DNA of 64,000 nt. It comes from Stutzerimonas stutzeri. GTDB taxonomy: Bacteria; Pseudomonadota; Gammaproteobacteria; Pseudomonadales; Pseudomonadaceae. The notes below the pieces were generated by a model. The model had not been told where the DNA came from and ran no database searches. It was given only the letters and a program-made list of their open reading frames with translations. The stretch's first letter is position 1, and the number at the start of each line of letters is the position of its first letter. Made by a program: the position numbers and the translations under genes. The stretch spans positions 372,001 through 436,000 of the forward strand of contig NZ_PPXG01000001.1 in assembly GCF_002909485.1 (NCBI RefSeq). Reading direction: 5' to 3'. Of the stretch, positions 8,112 to 16,472 are shown in pieces.

Positions 8112-9176
8112 TTACAGCGCGCCGTCGGCGGCCATCTGCATGTAGCTGGTGTCGAAGCGTAGCTTGAGGTTGCCCTGGTCACCGAGCGCGCCCTTGGGCA
8201 TGGTGATGCCGACGAAGTCCACCGAGTCGGCGCCGTCGCCCAGCAGGCCGTGATCGAAGGAGAATCTGCGCACGCTGTCCATGGCTTCATGGGCCTGTTG
8301 GCCGGAAATGAAGGCGATCGCTTCGGCTGGCTGGAAGAACATATGGGTGCCCTTGAGCTGCGCCTCGTAGCCGGCCTGGTCGGTACCCGATGCAGCTCCC
8401 AGCTGGGCGCGCAGTTCGGCACCTTCCGGCGTATCGCTGGCCATGATTGCCATCACTTCGTACCACGCGCCGGTAACGGCCTTGCCGAAGGCCGGATTGT
8501 CGGCCAGCGTCTCGCTGTTGACGATCAGCAGGTCCTTAACGTGGCCTGGCACGCTGGCTGAATCGAACACCTGATGTGCGTCGGGTGCAGCGGCGACTTC
8601 CTGTAGCAGCGGGCTCCAGGTTGCTACGTTACGCACGTCGGCAGTGCTGAAGGCGGCGACGATGTCAGCGTCCGAGGTGTTGACCACCTTTACGTCCTTC
8701 TCCGAAAGACCGACGCTGTCCAGCGCCTTGGCCAGGATGTAGTGCGACACCGACAGTTCGACCAGATGCACCTGCTGGCCCTTGATCTGCTTGAGATCAT
8801 CGGTGCCCTTCATCACCAGCCCGTCGTTGCCGTTGGAGTAGCTACCGACAATCAGTGCGGTGGTATCAACGCCACCGGCAGCCGGGATCGAAAGGGCATC
8901 CATGCTGGTGGCGACCACGCCATCGAACTGACCGGCGCTGTACTGGTTGATGGACTCGACGTAGTCGTTTATCTGGCTGATGTTCACCTCGATGCCGTAC
9001 TTGTCCGCCCACTTCTTCATGATTCCGGACTCGTCGGCGTACTTCCAGGGCATCCAGCCGACGTAGATGGTCCAGGCCAGGTTGAAACTGGTTTTCTCCT
9101 CGGCTTGAGCCAAAGGGGCGAGGCCGGCCAGGGCGATGGCCCCAGCGCAAAGCAGTTTTTTCATGGTGCCGTGCAT
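8112..9176 (-). CDS. ABC transporter substrate-binding protein, urea-carboxylase-region type
   Basis: 354 aa periplasmic protein with a signal peptide ending near AQAEE. The start MHGTMKK at 9176 has GGGAG seven bases upstream. The stretches IYVGWMPWKYA, QINDYVESINQY and SFDHGLLGDGA match what I recall of the binding-protein family found next to urea/guanidine carboxylases (TIGR03427). Operon 1 at 21-32 kb has a permease and ATPase but no binding protein, so this one probably serves it. It sits 15 bp behind the glutamine synthetase gene and ahead of tetR. The ligand is probably guanidine or a relative; not shown by sequence. Confidence 0.85.
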   Translation of the reverse strand: MHGTMKKLLCAGAIALAGLAPLAQAEEKTSFNLAWTIYVGWMPWKYADESGIMKKWADKYGIEVNISQINDYVESINQYSAGQFDGVVATSMDALSIPAAGGVDTTALIVGSYSNGNDGLVMKGTDDLKQIKGQQVHLVELSVSHYILAKALDSVGLSEKDVKVVNTSDADIVAAFSTADVRNVATWSPLLQEVAAAPDAHQVFDSASVPGHVKDLLIVNSETLADNPAFGKAVTGAWYEVMAIMASDTPEGAELRAQLGAASGTDQAGYEAQLKGTHMFFQPAEAIAFISGQQAHEAMDSVRRFSFDHGLLGDGADSVDFVGITMPKGALGDQGNLKLRFDTSYMQMAADGAL

Positions 9177-9191
9177 GGTGTTACTCCCTGG

Positions 9192-10556
9192 TCAGAAGAA
9201 TTTCAGATAGCGCTGGATTTCCCAGTCGGAAACGTGGGTGTGGTAGGCATTCCATTCGTCGCGCTTGAAGTCGACGAAGGCCTGGTACATCGCGTCGCCG
9301 AACACTTGGCGCGACAGCGGGTCGGCCTCGAAGGCGTCGATGGCTTCGCTGAGGGTGCGCGGCAGGGTTTCGATCCCCATCTGCGCCACTTCCTGTTCGC
9401 TGTACTGGTACATGTTTTCGCGGTGCGGCTGGCCGGGATCGAGCTTGTCACGGATGCCTTCGAGGCCAGCAGCAAGGATCATCGCGCCGCCCAGGTAGGG
9501 ATTGCAGCCGATATCCGCGGCGCGGCATTCGACCCGCGCGCCCTGAGACGGGATGCGCAGCATGTTGGTACGGTTGTTGTTGCCGTAGCAGCAGAACACC
9601 GGTGCCCAGGTCGAGCCGGACATGGCGCCCTTGCGGATCAGCCGCTTGTAGCTGTTGACCGTCGGGGCGATGACCGCGCAGATCGCCTTGGCGTGCTTTA
9701 GCACCCCGGCGATGAAGTGGTAGGCCAGCGGGGTCACGCCGCAACCGTAGGTGTCCTCGCCGTCGACTTCGAACAGGTTCTTGCCGGTTTCGATGTCGGC
9801 CAGCGACATGTTGTAGTGCGCGCCGCTGCCGGTGCGGTTGGCCGAGGGCTTGGGCATGAAGGTGGCGAAGGCACCGTGCTTGCGGGCGATCTCGTTTGCC
9901 ATCATGCGGAAGAACACGAAACGGTCGGCCATGCCGAGGGCGTCGGTGTACTTGAAGTCGGTTTCGAACTGGCCGTTGGCGTCCTCGTGGTCGAAGGAAT
10001 AGACGCCCCAGCCCATTTCGTTCATGGCTTCGACCAGCTCGTCGATGATGGGCAGGTTGTCCATCAGCAGGCGCGGGTCGTAGCAGGGCTTGGCCATGTC
10101 GTCGCGCTCGGAGATCGGCGCGAAGCCGCCGTCTGGCGTGTCTTTGAACAGGAAGAACTCGGTCTCGATACCCAGGTTGAAGGTGTAGCCGAGTTCGGCG
10201 GCGGCTTCGGTCTGACGCTTGAGAATGCCGCGCGAGCAAGCTTCGAAGGGCTTGCCGTCCAGATAGAGATCGCTGGCGAACCAGGCCAGGTCGCGGTTCC
10301 AGCTGCACTGGGTGGCCGTAGCCGGGTCGGGCATGGCAGCCACTTCGTTGTCACTGATCTCCTGCGGCACGCCATCCAGCGCCGCACCGGTGTAGAGCTC
10401 GGAGCCACGGAGCATCTGACCGAGGTGGGCGAGGGGGACGAACTTGCCCTTGATCACTCCGTGGAGGTCGACGTAGCTGGCCATCGCGTACTTGACGCCC
10501 TTGTCCTGCAATTGCTGTTTCAGCTCCTCGACGGAGGAGAGGGGGAAGCTGGTCAT
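9192..10556 (-). CDS. glnT: Type III glutamine synthetase-like enzyme (GlnT)
   Basis: 454 aa, glutamine synthetase superfamily, GlnT branch. The N-terminal beta-grasp (to about residue 110) includes YVDLHGVIKGK, and the catalytic domain includes the nucleotide/metal motif NRTGSGAHYN. These enzymes join ammonia or an amine to glutamate using ATP. Members act as glutamine synthetases or as gamma-glutamylamide synthetases, and the sequence alone does not say which. The ATG at 10556 (MTSFPLSS) is chosen for its AAGGAG site; a frame extension to 10622 has none. First gene of the glnT - binding-protein - tetR unit, so a role in assimilating or conjugating nitrogen from the imported compound is likely. 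Confidence 0.85.
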   Translation of the reverse strand: MTSFPLSSVEELKQQLQDKGVKYAMASYVDLHGVIKGKFVPLAHLGQMLRGSELYTGAALDGVPQEISDNEVAAMPDPATATQCSWNRDLAWFASDLYLDGKPFEACSRGILKRQTEAAAELGYTFNLGIETEFFLFKDTPDGGFAPISERDDMAKPCYDPRLLMDNLPIIDELVEAMNEMGWGVYSFDHEDANGQFETDFKYTDALGMADRFVFFRMMANEIARKHGAFATFMPKPSANRTGSGAHYNMSLADIETGKNLFEVDGEDTYGCGVTPLAYHFIAGVLKHAKAICAVIAPTVNSYKRLIRKGAMSGSTWAPVFCCYGNNNRTNMLRIPSQGARVECRAADIGCNPYLGGAMILAAGLEGIRDKLDPGQPHRENMYQYSEQEVAQMGIETLPRTLSEAIDAFEADPLSRQVFGDAMYQAFVDFKRDEWNAYHTHVSDWEIQRYLKFF

Positions 10557-10622
10557 CTGCTTGCGCTCCTTGGAGTCATGAATGGCGGCACCTGGCACCG
10601 CTGGCACGATTCCTTCATCCAA

Positions 10623-10642
10623 TATACATGCCAGCGTGTATA
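10623..10642. promoter_or_regulatory. Candidate TetR operator between glnT and the divergent hydrolase
   Basis: A 20-bp near-perfect palindrome has TATACA at one end and TGTATA at the other, with GC..GC in the middle; two base pairs break the symmetry. It sits in the 144-bp divergent gap 67 bp from glnT and 58 bp from the hydrolase start, where a repressor could control both. The regulator at 7391-8047 is the obvious candidate. Confidence 0.55.
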
Positions 10643-10700
10643 GAAACGGGTCACCGCTGGCGCCGCCTCGCCCCGTTTCGTCGATGCCGGAGTCACACAG

Positions 10701-11729
10701 ATGCTTGAAATAAAAAGGGAAAAGAAGCTTTTCGCGCTGGGTGAAATGCGCCTGGACAACGGTGAGCGTCTACGCAACGCGCGCCTTTGCTATCAGGTGG
10801 TGGGTACGCCGAACCGTGCACGGGACAACCTGGTGCTGATTCCGAGCTACTACGGCGGCACACATTGGGGCAGCCTGCCCCTGCTTGGTGCAGATGGGCC
10901 GCTGGCAAGTGGTGACTACTGCATCGTACTCACCAACCTGCTGGGCGCGGGCTGGTCAACTTCGCCTAGCAATGCTGCGCCTGGGCAGGAAGCTGCGCAG
11001 TTTCCGCGGGTGAGTCTGCTGGACAATATCCGTGCGCAGAAGGCCTTGCTCGATCGGCTGTACGGCAATGACTGGCAGCTCGCGCTGGTGGCAGGCTGGT
11101 CCATGGGCGGCATGCAGACGCTGTTCTGGGCGATGGCCTATCCCGAGCGGGTGCGCGCCATCCTGCCGTTCTGCTGCACGGCGCGCTGTTGGCCGCACAA
11201 TCAGGTATTTCTAGAGGGTGTAAAGGCGGCCCTCCGTGCCGACGCGGCCTGGCAAGGCGGGCGCTATGACACTCCGCCGGAACGCGGCTTGCGTGCCTTT
11301 GGCCGCGCCTATGCCGGATGGGCATATTCACAGGCGTTCTTTCGTCGCGAGCTGTGGCGCGAACTGGGCTTTGCCAGTCTTGAGGAGCTGCTCGATTACT
11401 GGGAGCGGGATCATCTGGAGCAGGATGCCAACGACCTGCTTTGTGTGCTGCATACCTGGCAATCGGCCGACCCGGCCCGCAGTTTCGGGAAGGACTCGCT
11501 GGCGGAGGCGCTAGGGCTCATCAAGGCGCGCGCCATCGTCATGCCCGGCAGCACAGACCTGTACTTCACCGTCGAGGATGCGCGTCGTGAGGCATCACTG
11601 ATGCCAAACGCAGAACTTCGAGTGCTGGAGTCGGATTGGGGCCATTGCGCCGGTGGACCCGGGCGCAGTGCGGCGGCCATGCAGCAGGTATTTGCTGCGA
11701 TGGCGGAGCTGCTGGAGGCAGGGCGCTGA
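10701..11729 (+). CDS. Alpha/beta hydrolase, homoserine O-acetyltransferase (MetX)-like family
   Basis: 342 aa with the MetX-type alpha/beta-hydrolase layout. The nucleophile elbow is GWSMGG (Ser134), the acid is in PGSTDLYF and the catalytic His in [10 protein letters not shown]. Genuine MetX proteins are longer or carry other substrate residues, and this context is not methionine synthesis. An amidase or esterase acting on the compound handled by the neighbouring genes is equally plausible. The gene is divergent from glnT and convergent with the operon 2 ATPase gene. Both the ATG at 10701 and the frame are unambiguous; the substrate is unknown. Confidence 0.8.
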   Translation: MLEIKREKKLFALGEMRLDNGERLRNARLCYQVVGTPNRARDNLVLIPSYYGGTHWGSLPLLGADGPLASGDYCIVLTNLLGAGWSTSPSNAAPGQEAAQFPRVSLLDNIRAQKALLDRLYGNDWQLALVAGWSMGGMQTLFWAMAYPERVRAILPFCCTARCWPHNQVFLEGVKAALRADAAWQGGRYDTPPERGLRAFGRAYAGWAYSQAFFRRELWRELGFASLEELLDYWERDHLEQDANDLLCVLHTWQSADPARSFGKDSLAEALGLIKARAIVMPGSTDLYFTVEDARREASLMPNAELRVLESDWGHCAGGPGRSAAAMQQVFAAMAELLEAGR

Positions 11730-11750
11730 ATCGGCAGCGCTCAGGCCGGA

Positions 11751-11772
11751 TGGCAGGCTGATCAGCCTGCCA
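11751..11772. repeat. Perfect 22-bp palindrome over the 3' end of operon 2
   Basis: Each half is the 11-mer TGGCAGGCTGA read inward. It covers the stop codon of the last operon 2 gene and sits in the 32-bp convergent gap with the hydrolase gene. There is no T-tract, so a factor-independent stop is doubtful; an RNA 3'-end protecting hairpin is possible. Confidence 0.6.
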
Positions 11773-12607
11773 CGGCGCTCAGCTTCTGCAGCTGTTCGAG
11801 ATCAGTCTGCATACCGGAGGTTTCCCGAATGCGCGCGAGAATCTCGCGCTTGAGTGCGGTGAATTCCGGCGCGAGCTTCATGTCCTGGTTGCGCTGGGCC
11901 GGCAGTGGCACGTCGTAGATCGAGTCGATGCGCCCGGGCCTCGGCGCCATCAGCACGATGCGGCTGCCGAGATAGATGGCTTCCTCGACGTCGTGGGTGA
12001 CGAACAGGATCGTGCTCTTTTCCAGCCGGTGCACATGGCGAATCAGGTCGTGCATCACCTCCCGCGTCTGAGCATCCAGCGCGCCGAAGGGCTCGTCCAT
12101 CAGCAGCGTCGCAGGTTTGGGCATCAAGGCGCGGGCGATGGCGACGCGCTGCTGCATGCCGCCGGAGAGCTGGCTGGGATAGGCATCGGCGAAGCGCGTC
12201 AGGCCCATCAAGTTGAGCAGGGCGTCGGCGCGGCCTGCGGCCGACTCCACGTCGCCGTCATGGCGCACGGTGTCGCCGATCACCTTGAGCTGACGGCAGA
12301 ACTTGATGTTTTGCATCACCCTCAGCCAGGGGTAGAGGCTGTAGTGCTGGAAGACCATGGCGCGGTCGACGCCAGGGCCGTCGATGGGCTTGCCGTCGAG
12401 CAGGATCTCGCCGCGGCTCAGTGTCTCCAGCCCGGCAATGATGCGCAGCAGGGTGGACTTGCCGCAGCCCGACGCGCCGACGAAGGTGACGAACTCGTTG
12501 GGCTGGATATCCAGGTCGATCGATTGCAGCGCCTGCACCTCGCGCTGCTCGCTGACGAAGGTCTTGCCAACCTGGCGGATACGAATCTTGGCATCGGACA
12601 TGGTCAT
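11762..12607 (-). CDS. ABC transporter ATP-binding protein (NitT/TauT type), operon 2
   Basis: 281 aa ATPase with Walker [11 protein letters not shown]-loop, signature LSGGMQQR and Walker [12 protein letters not shown], as in the TauB/SsuB/NrtD group that powers import of small anions or amines. It is the eleventh and last gene of the guanidine-riboswitch operon starting at 20963. Its ATG at 12607 overlaps the permease stop as ATGA. The matching permease is the preceding gene, and the matching binding protein is the first gene of the same operon. Confidence 0.92.
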   Translation of the reverse strand: MTMSDAKIRIRQVGKTFVSEQREVQALQSIDLDIQPNEFVTFVGASGCGKSTLLRIIAGLETLSRGEILLDGKPIDGPGVDRAMVFQHYSLYPWLRVMQNIKFCRQLKVIGDTVRHDGDVESAAGRADALLNLMGLTRFADAYPSQLSGGMQQRVAIARALMPKPATLLMDEPFGALDAQTREVMHDLIRHVHRLEKSTILFVTHDVEEAIYLGSRIVLMAPRPGRIDSIYDVPLPAQRNQDMKLAPEFTALKREILARIRETSGMQTDLEQLQKLSAVAG

Positions 12608-13476
12608 TTCCTCATCCAGGGGAAGGAGCGGCGGTGCAGCCAGCGGAAGGCCTGGTCAGTGAGCAGGCCGATCAGGCCGATCAGCAGGATGCCGGCGAAG
12701 ATCTTGTCAGTGTGCATGTAGCGCTGTGCCTTGAGGATGGCGTAACCGAGACCGGAATTGGCCGCAACCAGTTCGGCCACCACCAGATAGGTCCAGGCCC
12801 AGCCACAGGTGATACGCAGGGTGTCGAGCAGCGCCGGTTTGGCCGACGGCAGGATCACCAGCTTGACGATTTCGCCGCGGTTGGCGCCCATGGTCTGCGC
12901 CGCCTCGATCTGTGCCATGGGCACGCGCCGCACGTCCTCGGCAACCATCAGCACCATCTGGAAAAAGGTGCCGATGAAGATGATCAATACCTTTGAACCT
13001 TCGTCGATACCGACCCACAGCATCACCAGCGGAATGAACGCCACCGCCGGCATGTAGCGGATAAAGTCGGTGAGTGGTTCCAGGAAGGCCTGCACCGGCC
13101 GGTAGGTGCCGATGTACAGCCCCAGCGGTAGGGCGATCAGCGCCGAGGCGCCGAAGCCCGCCATGACCCGCCAGACGCTGATGCCGATGTCCCCCAGCAG
13201 CCCCTCGCTGGTCCACCAGCGGCCGATGCGTTCGAGCACGGCGCCGGGGCTGGGCATGAACATGGGGTCGGCCAGACCGAGGGCTGTCCACAGCCACCAG
13301 ACGACGAAGGGCAGGCTCAGCCCGGCGCCGGTCAACAGCCAGGCGCTGCGTCGGGATAACTCGCCGCGAATGCGCCAGAAGCCGCTTTTGCGAACGGCCT
13401 GTGTTGTCGCTACGGCGGGCTTTTCCCGGCTCGGCTGCTCGACGCTGGGCGTTGCGATGGTGATCTGCGCAGTCAT
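12604..13476 (-). CDS. ABC transporter permease (NitT/TauT type), operon 2
   Basis: 290 aa with about six membrane segments. The EAA-type coupling loop appears as IEAAQTMGANRGEIVKLVILP, diagnostic of the SsuC/TauC/NrtB permeases. The ATG at 13476 (MTAQITIATPS) has a GGAGGTG site and overlaps the previous stop as ATGA; the longer frame upstream only re-reads the preceding gene. It forms an importer with the ATPase downstream and the binding protein at 19962-20963. Confidence 0.92.
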   Translation of the reverse strand: MTAQITIATPSVEQPSREKPAVATTQAVRKSGFWRIRGELSRRSAWLLTGAGLSLPFVVWWLWTALGLADPMFMPSPGAVLERIGRWWTSEGLLGDIGISVWRVMAGFGASALIALPLGLYIGTYRPVQAFLEPLTDFIRYMPAVAFIPLVMLWVGIDEGSKVLIIFIGTFFQMVLMVAEDVRRVPMAQIEAAQTMGANRGEIVKLVILPSAKPALLDTLRITCGWAWTYLVVAELVAANSGLGYAILKAQRYMHTDKIFAGILLIGLIGLLTDQAFRWLHRRSFPWMRK

Positions 13477-14282
13477 GCGGGCACCTCCAGGGGCGTGCTG
13501 GTAACGGGATGCTCGGCACGCTGCCAGCCGCCGCTCGGCGCATAGCGGCCCAGTCGTGCCAGGTCTTCGTTGGGCAGGCTGGCCGGATTGGCGAAGCGCC
13601 AATAGCTGGACAGCAGCGCATCACCGACACGACCCGGTAGTGTCGAATGGCTGATCTGCCAGGGCGTGGCACCGTTGCGATGGCGGCCGAAGGACAGTTC
13701 GAATGCCAGCAGCTGCGGGCGCAGGGCGGGATCAACGGCGCCCAGTTGGTCGCGTAGATGCTTGTTGCCTGTTGAAAGGGGCAGCGGACGATCGGCGGCG
13801 AACAGGAAGTAATCGCCGGCTACCAGCAGGCAGGCCTGGCGGGCAGGCTGCCCGGCTGCACGCAACCAGAGGCCCCAGTTAACGCCAGCGGATTCGGGCA
13901 GGCGTTGCCAGACTTCGTGGTAGCTGCCGTCCAGCCCGTCTTCCAGCAGGCGCTCCGGGGTTTCGAAGTGCATCAGGCCGATATCCGCCGGCCCGCCCGG
14001 CGGCTGGAAGTCGATCAGCCGATGCCACTGGCAGATATCGCCGTTGACCTCGGTAACGCCGGCGAAACCGGCCTGTTCGCTCAGGGCCAACTGCTGGGCG
14101 TGGCTGCAGGTTTCCAGCGAAGCTGCCGGCGGCAGCGCTTGCGGCCGCGGCAGGCGCAGGTCGGCGTGCAGGCTGGGGGTCTGCAGCCAGTACACCTCGC
14201 TGGTTTCGTCACGCAAGCCGGCCGTGGTGGTCAGCAGGCGTCGGCGCCACACGCCGAGATAGGCATCGGGAACGCTCTTCAT
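13473..14282 (-). CDS. Unrecognised operon 2 protein, possibly HRI1/lipocalin-like
   Basis: 269 aa, no signal peptide and no membrane segment. The opening YLGVWRRRLLTT and the repeated aromatic-rich strands (WLQTPSLHADLRLP, CQWHRLIDFQPP, DIGLMHFE) look like an all-beta barrel. They recall proteins annotated as HRI1-like, but I am not sure of this. A binding or chaperone role for a hydrophobic intermediate would fit a beta-barrel, yet nothing in the sequence proves it. The start at 14282 and the stop both overlap neighbours by ATGA, so it is translated with the pathway genes and is probably part of the pathway. Confidence 0.7.
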   Translation of the reverse strand: MKSVPDAYLGVWRRRLLTTTAGLRDETSEVYWLQTPSLHADLRLPRPQALPPAASLETCSHAQQLALSEQAGFAGVTEVNGDICQWHRLIDFQPPGGPADIGLMHFETPERLLEDGLDGSYHEVWQRLPESAGVNWGLWLRAAGQPARQACLLVAGDYFLFAADRPLPLSTGNKHLRDQLGAVDPALRPQLLAFELSFGRHRNGATPWQISHSTLPGRVGDALLSSYWRFANPASLPNEDLARLGRYAPSGGWQRAEHPVTSTPLEVPA

Positions 14283-15061
14283 GCGTGGTACTCCGGAAAG
14301 CGTTTGAGAGTGCGCCAGAAGGCCATGTCGTGATTCGGCCAGATCGCGGCGTCGGTCTCGGAAGCGGTGTCCTTGAGCTTGCGAATGCTGGCCAGCGCCA
14401 GATCTTCGCGGTCCTGCCAGCACAGTCCGGGCGCGACTTCGTCGACCAGGTTCTCGCTCAGGTCCGCAGCATCCCCGGCGAGAATCACCGGCTTGCCGTG
14501 CGGCAGTTCGATAAGCAGCGACATGTGGCCGGCGGTGTGCCCAGGTGTATTGATGGCGCGCAGTCCGGGCAGCAGCTCGTATTCGTCGCCCTGCAGCTTC
14601 CAGTGATGCTCGCCTGCAAAGTCATCGGCGAAGTAGGCGTCGTCCGCCTGGGCGCGGGCGGCGGCGAGTTCCGCTTCATGCACATGCACGTCGCAGCCGC
14701 ACAACTCGCACAGGCCGCCGGCATGATCGAAATGCAGATGACTGAGGAACACGAGATCGATATCGGCGGGTGAAAGCCCGTGTCGGGCGAGGTGAGCGGG
14801 TAGTCGCTGCTCCTCGGTCATCTCGGGCGGCCCCATTGGAAACTCCACCGGATCGAACCAGCGTGCCCGCAGTAGCGGATCGCTGAGCTTGGCGTAGTCG
14901 CAGCCGACGTCGAACAGCACGCGACCCTGTCGGGTTTCGATTAGGAAAGCGAGGATCGGCGCGTCGATCAGCGTGCCCTGGCCGCAATTGCGGGTGGAAA
15001 TCGACTTGTCGTAGCGATGCGTGGCGGTCAGCAGCGGCCAGAGTTTCAGCACATCGGTCAT
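14279..15061 (-). CDS. Metallo-beta-lactamase-fold hydrolase, AHL-lactonase-like family
   Basis: 260 aa. The di-metal motif is HLHFDH (His108, His110, Asp112, His113), with further ligands in NTPGHTAGH and AGDAAD and a final His in WPNHD. This arrangement is typical of the N-acyl-homoserine-lactonase/4-pyridoxolactonase branch, which opens lactone rings. In operon 2 a lactone could arise from an alcohol oxidised by the neighbouring dehydrogenases, so lactone hydrolysis is my preferred role. Quorum quenching is an alternative but makes little sense under a guanidine riboswitch. Coupled on both sides by ATGA overlaps. Confidence 0.85.
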   Translation of the reverse strand: MTDVLKLWPLLTATHRYDKSISTRNCGQGTLIDAPILAFLIETRQGRVLFDVGCDYAKLSDPLLRARWFDPVEFPMGPPEMTEEQRLPAHLARHGLSPADIDLVFLSHLHFDHAGGLCELCGCDVHVHEAELAAARAQADDAYFADDFAGEHHWKLQGDEYELLPGLRAINTPGHTAGHMSLLIELPHGKPVILAGDAADLSENLVDEVAPGLCWQDREDLALASIRKLKDTASETDAAIWPNHDMAFWRTLKRFPEYHA

Positions 15062-15714
15062 GCGGCGCGCTCCAGGCGCTGGAGCAGGCTGGCGCTGTCG
15101 GTCACGCTGCCGAACAGCCCGCCTTCGACCTCGATCATCGCCAGCGCAGCCGCATGCAGTTGCGGGTCGGACGAGGCGCAGGCATCGCTGACGGTCAGGC
15201 AGTCGAAACCGAGATCGATGGCCTGGCGCAGCGTCGAGGACACGCAGACCTCGGTGGTCACGCCGGTCAGGATCAGCTGCTCGATGCCGCGGCGGCGCAG
15301 GATCAGCTCCAGATCGGTGTGGGCAAAGGCGCTGTAGCCGGGTTTGTCGATCACCGGCTCGCCAGCGCGCGGCTGCAGTTCGTCGATCAGGTCGTGGCCG
15401 AATTCGCCACGCACCAGCAGGCGGCCGAGGGGGCCGACGCTGCCGATGAGGGCGCCGGTCGCTTCGGCACGGCGGCGTTTGGGGTCGGGCAGGTCGGAAA
15501 GATCCGGACGATGGCCTTCACGGGTGTGCACCACCAGCATGCCCAGCCCGCGGGCGCGATCCAGCAGCGCCTGGATTGCCGGGATCGGTGCGCGCAGGCG
15601 GCTGACGTCCATGCCGGCCTGGTCGGCGTAGCCGCCCAGGGCGCAGAAGTCGCGCTGCATGTCGATCACCAGCAGCGCCGTGCGCCCGGGGTTCAGGTTC
15701 GTCGCCAGGCTCAC
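15058..15714 (-). CDS. Isochorismatase-family cysteine hydrolase (amidohydrolase)
   Basis: 218 aa, isochorismatase fold with the catalytic triad Asp18 (VIDMQRD), Lys124 (DKPGYSAF) and Cys157 (GVTTEVCVSS). This Asp-Lys-Cys set marks the amide-cleaving members, such as ureidoacrylate, biuret and N-carbamoylsarcosine amidohydrolases, rather than true isochorismatase. The start is taken as GTG at 15714, because it overlaps the creatininase-like stop as GTGA and gives the usual family length; the long ATG frame upstream re-reads the previous gene. In context it probably releases an amide, carbamoyl or ureido group from the guanidino compound handled by operon 2. Confidence 0.87.
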   Translation of the reverse strand: MSLATNLNPGRTALLVIDMQRDFCALGGYADQAGMDVSRLRAPIPAIQALLDRARGLGMLVVHTREGHRPDLSDLPDPKRRRAEATGALIGSVGPLGRLLVRGEFGHDLIDELQPRAGEPVIDKPGYSAFAHTDLELILRRRGIEQLILTGVTTEVCVSSTLRQAIDLGFDCLTVSDACASSDPQLHAAALAMIEVEGGLFGSVTDSASLLQRLERAA

Positions 15715-16472
15715 AGGGCAAACTCCTTGCACACCGCGGCGGTGATGCCGTCGACGATATCTTCGGCCAGCCGCTGGCCTTTCGCCGCGCTGGAGCCTTT
15801 GGCCGAGGACAGCACGCCGGAAGGTGGCACCCACTCGATGCGGGTGGGATACATGTCGTAGGGCGGGAAGTCCGCTGGGGCGTCGTCCGGAATTTTCTCC
15901 AGCGCCACCAGTTGCGGATGGAAGTGCAGCATTAGCGAGGTCTCGATCACCGCAGCATGCTCCAGAGCGAAGCCGGGGAATCCATCGGGGAAGACATCGG
16001 TCAGGGTCTGCTCGCGGCAGAAATCCCAGTGCTCCAGGCGCATCACCTCCAGCCCTGCGTCCGGCCCGAGGTCGCGCAGCGCCAGCTGGATGCCCTCGGC
16101 GACGAACCACTGGTTCTCGTAATGGCCGAGCACCAGCACCAGGCGGCGCGCGCCGTGGCGGTGGAACTCCCGTACGGCGTCGCGCACCAGTGCGCTCAAG
16201 GTCGCGCCATCCAGGCTGGTGGTACCGCAGAAATGCTGACCGCCGCCGCATTTCGGTTGCGATTTGTAGCCGTAGGACAGCGCAGGCGCGACCAGCCCGC
16301 CGACCCGTGCCGCCACGTCGGCGCTGATCGCGCTGGCCAGCAGCGCGTCGGTGCCCAGCGGCAGGTGCGGGCCATGCTGCTCGGTGGCGCCGCAGGGCAG
16401 GAAGACCACGGCGCCTTCGCCGATGCGGAGTTCATAGTCGACCCAGCTCAGTTGATCCATGTGCACGGTCAT
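15711..16472 (-). CDS. Creatininase (creatinine amidohydrolase) family protein, close to authentic creatininase
   Basis: 253 aa. From memory of Pseudomonas putida creatininase, long stretches match closely: ATEQHG, YGYKSQ.K.GGG.HF, GTTSLDGATL, HGARRLVL and GHYEN. The metal ligands of that enzyme (Glu34, His36, Asp45, His120, Glu122) correspond here to Glu31, His33, Asp42, His117 and Glu119. The EH pair that supplies the general acid/base is in ALEHAAVIETS. Creatininase opens the cyclic guanidine creatinine to creatine; more distant family members open other lactams or N-formyl amides. No creatinase or sarcosine oxidase lies nearby, so the substrate may be another cyclic guanidine. Coupled by ATGA and GTGA overlaps. 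Confidence 0.88.
   Translation of the reverse strand: MTVHMDQLSWVDYELRIGEGAVVFLPCGATEQHGPHLPLGTDALLASAISADVAARVGGLVAPALSYGYKSQPKCGGGQHFCGTTSLDGATLSALVRDAVREFHRHGARRLVLVLGHYENQWFVAEGIQLALRDLGPDAGLEVMRLEHWDFCREQTLTDVFPDGFPGFALEHAAVIETSLMLHFHPQLVALEKIPDDAPADFPPYDMYPTRIEWVPPSGVLSSAKGSSAAKGQRLAEDIVDGITAAVCKEFAL

Noticed and set aside
10602..10619. TGGCACG box as a sigma-54 promoter for the alpha/beta hydrolase gene
   Set aside because: The -24 box is perfect, but ten bases after GG comes TC instead of the near-invariant GC.
9717..10643. 308-aa plus-strand ORF opposite glnT
   Set aside because: It is the mirror of a well-supported glutamine synthetase gene, with unnatural His/Val/Gly-rich composition and no family signature.
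10701..11729. Alpha/beta hydrolase as the methionine-pathway MetX
   Set aside because: No metW or other methionine gene adjoins, and the gene shares a divergent regulatory region with glnT; only the fold family is certain.
14279..15061. MBL-fold protein as a quorum-quenching enzyme
   Set aside because: The fold allows it, but no luxI/luxR genes are near and the gene is locked into a guanidine-switched catabolic operon.
15058..16251. 397-aa single ORF covering isochorismatase plus upstream sequence
   Set aside because: The N-terminal 179 residues are out-of-phase creatininase gene sequence; the GTG at 15714 gives the proper family length and a GTGA overlap.
15711..16472. Classical creatinine-to-glycine pathway
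   Set aside because: No creatinase, sarcosine oxidase or N-carbamoylsarcosine pathway set accompanies the creatininase-like gene within the window.
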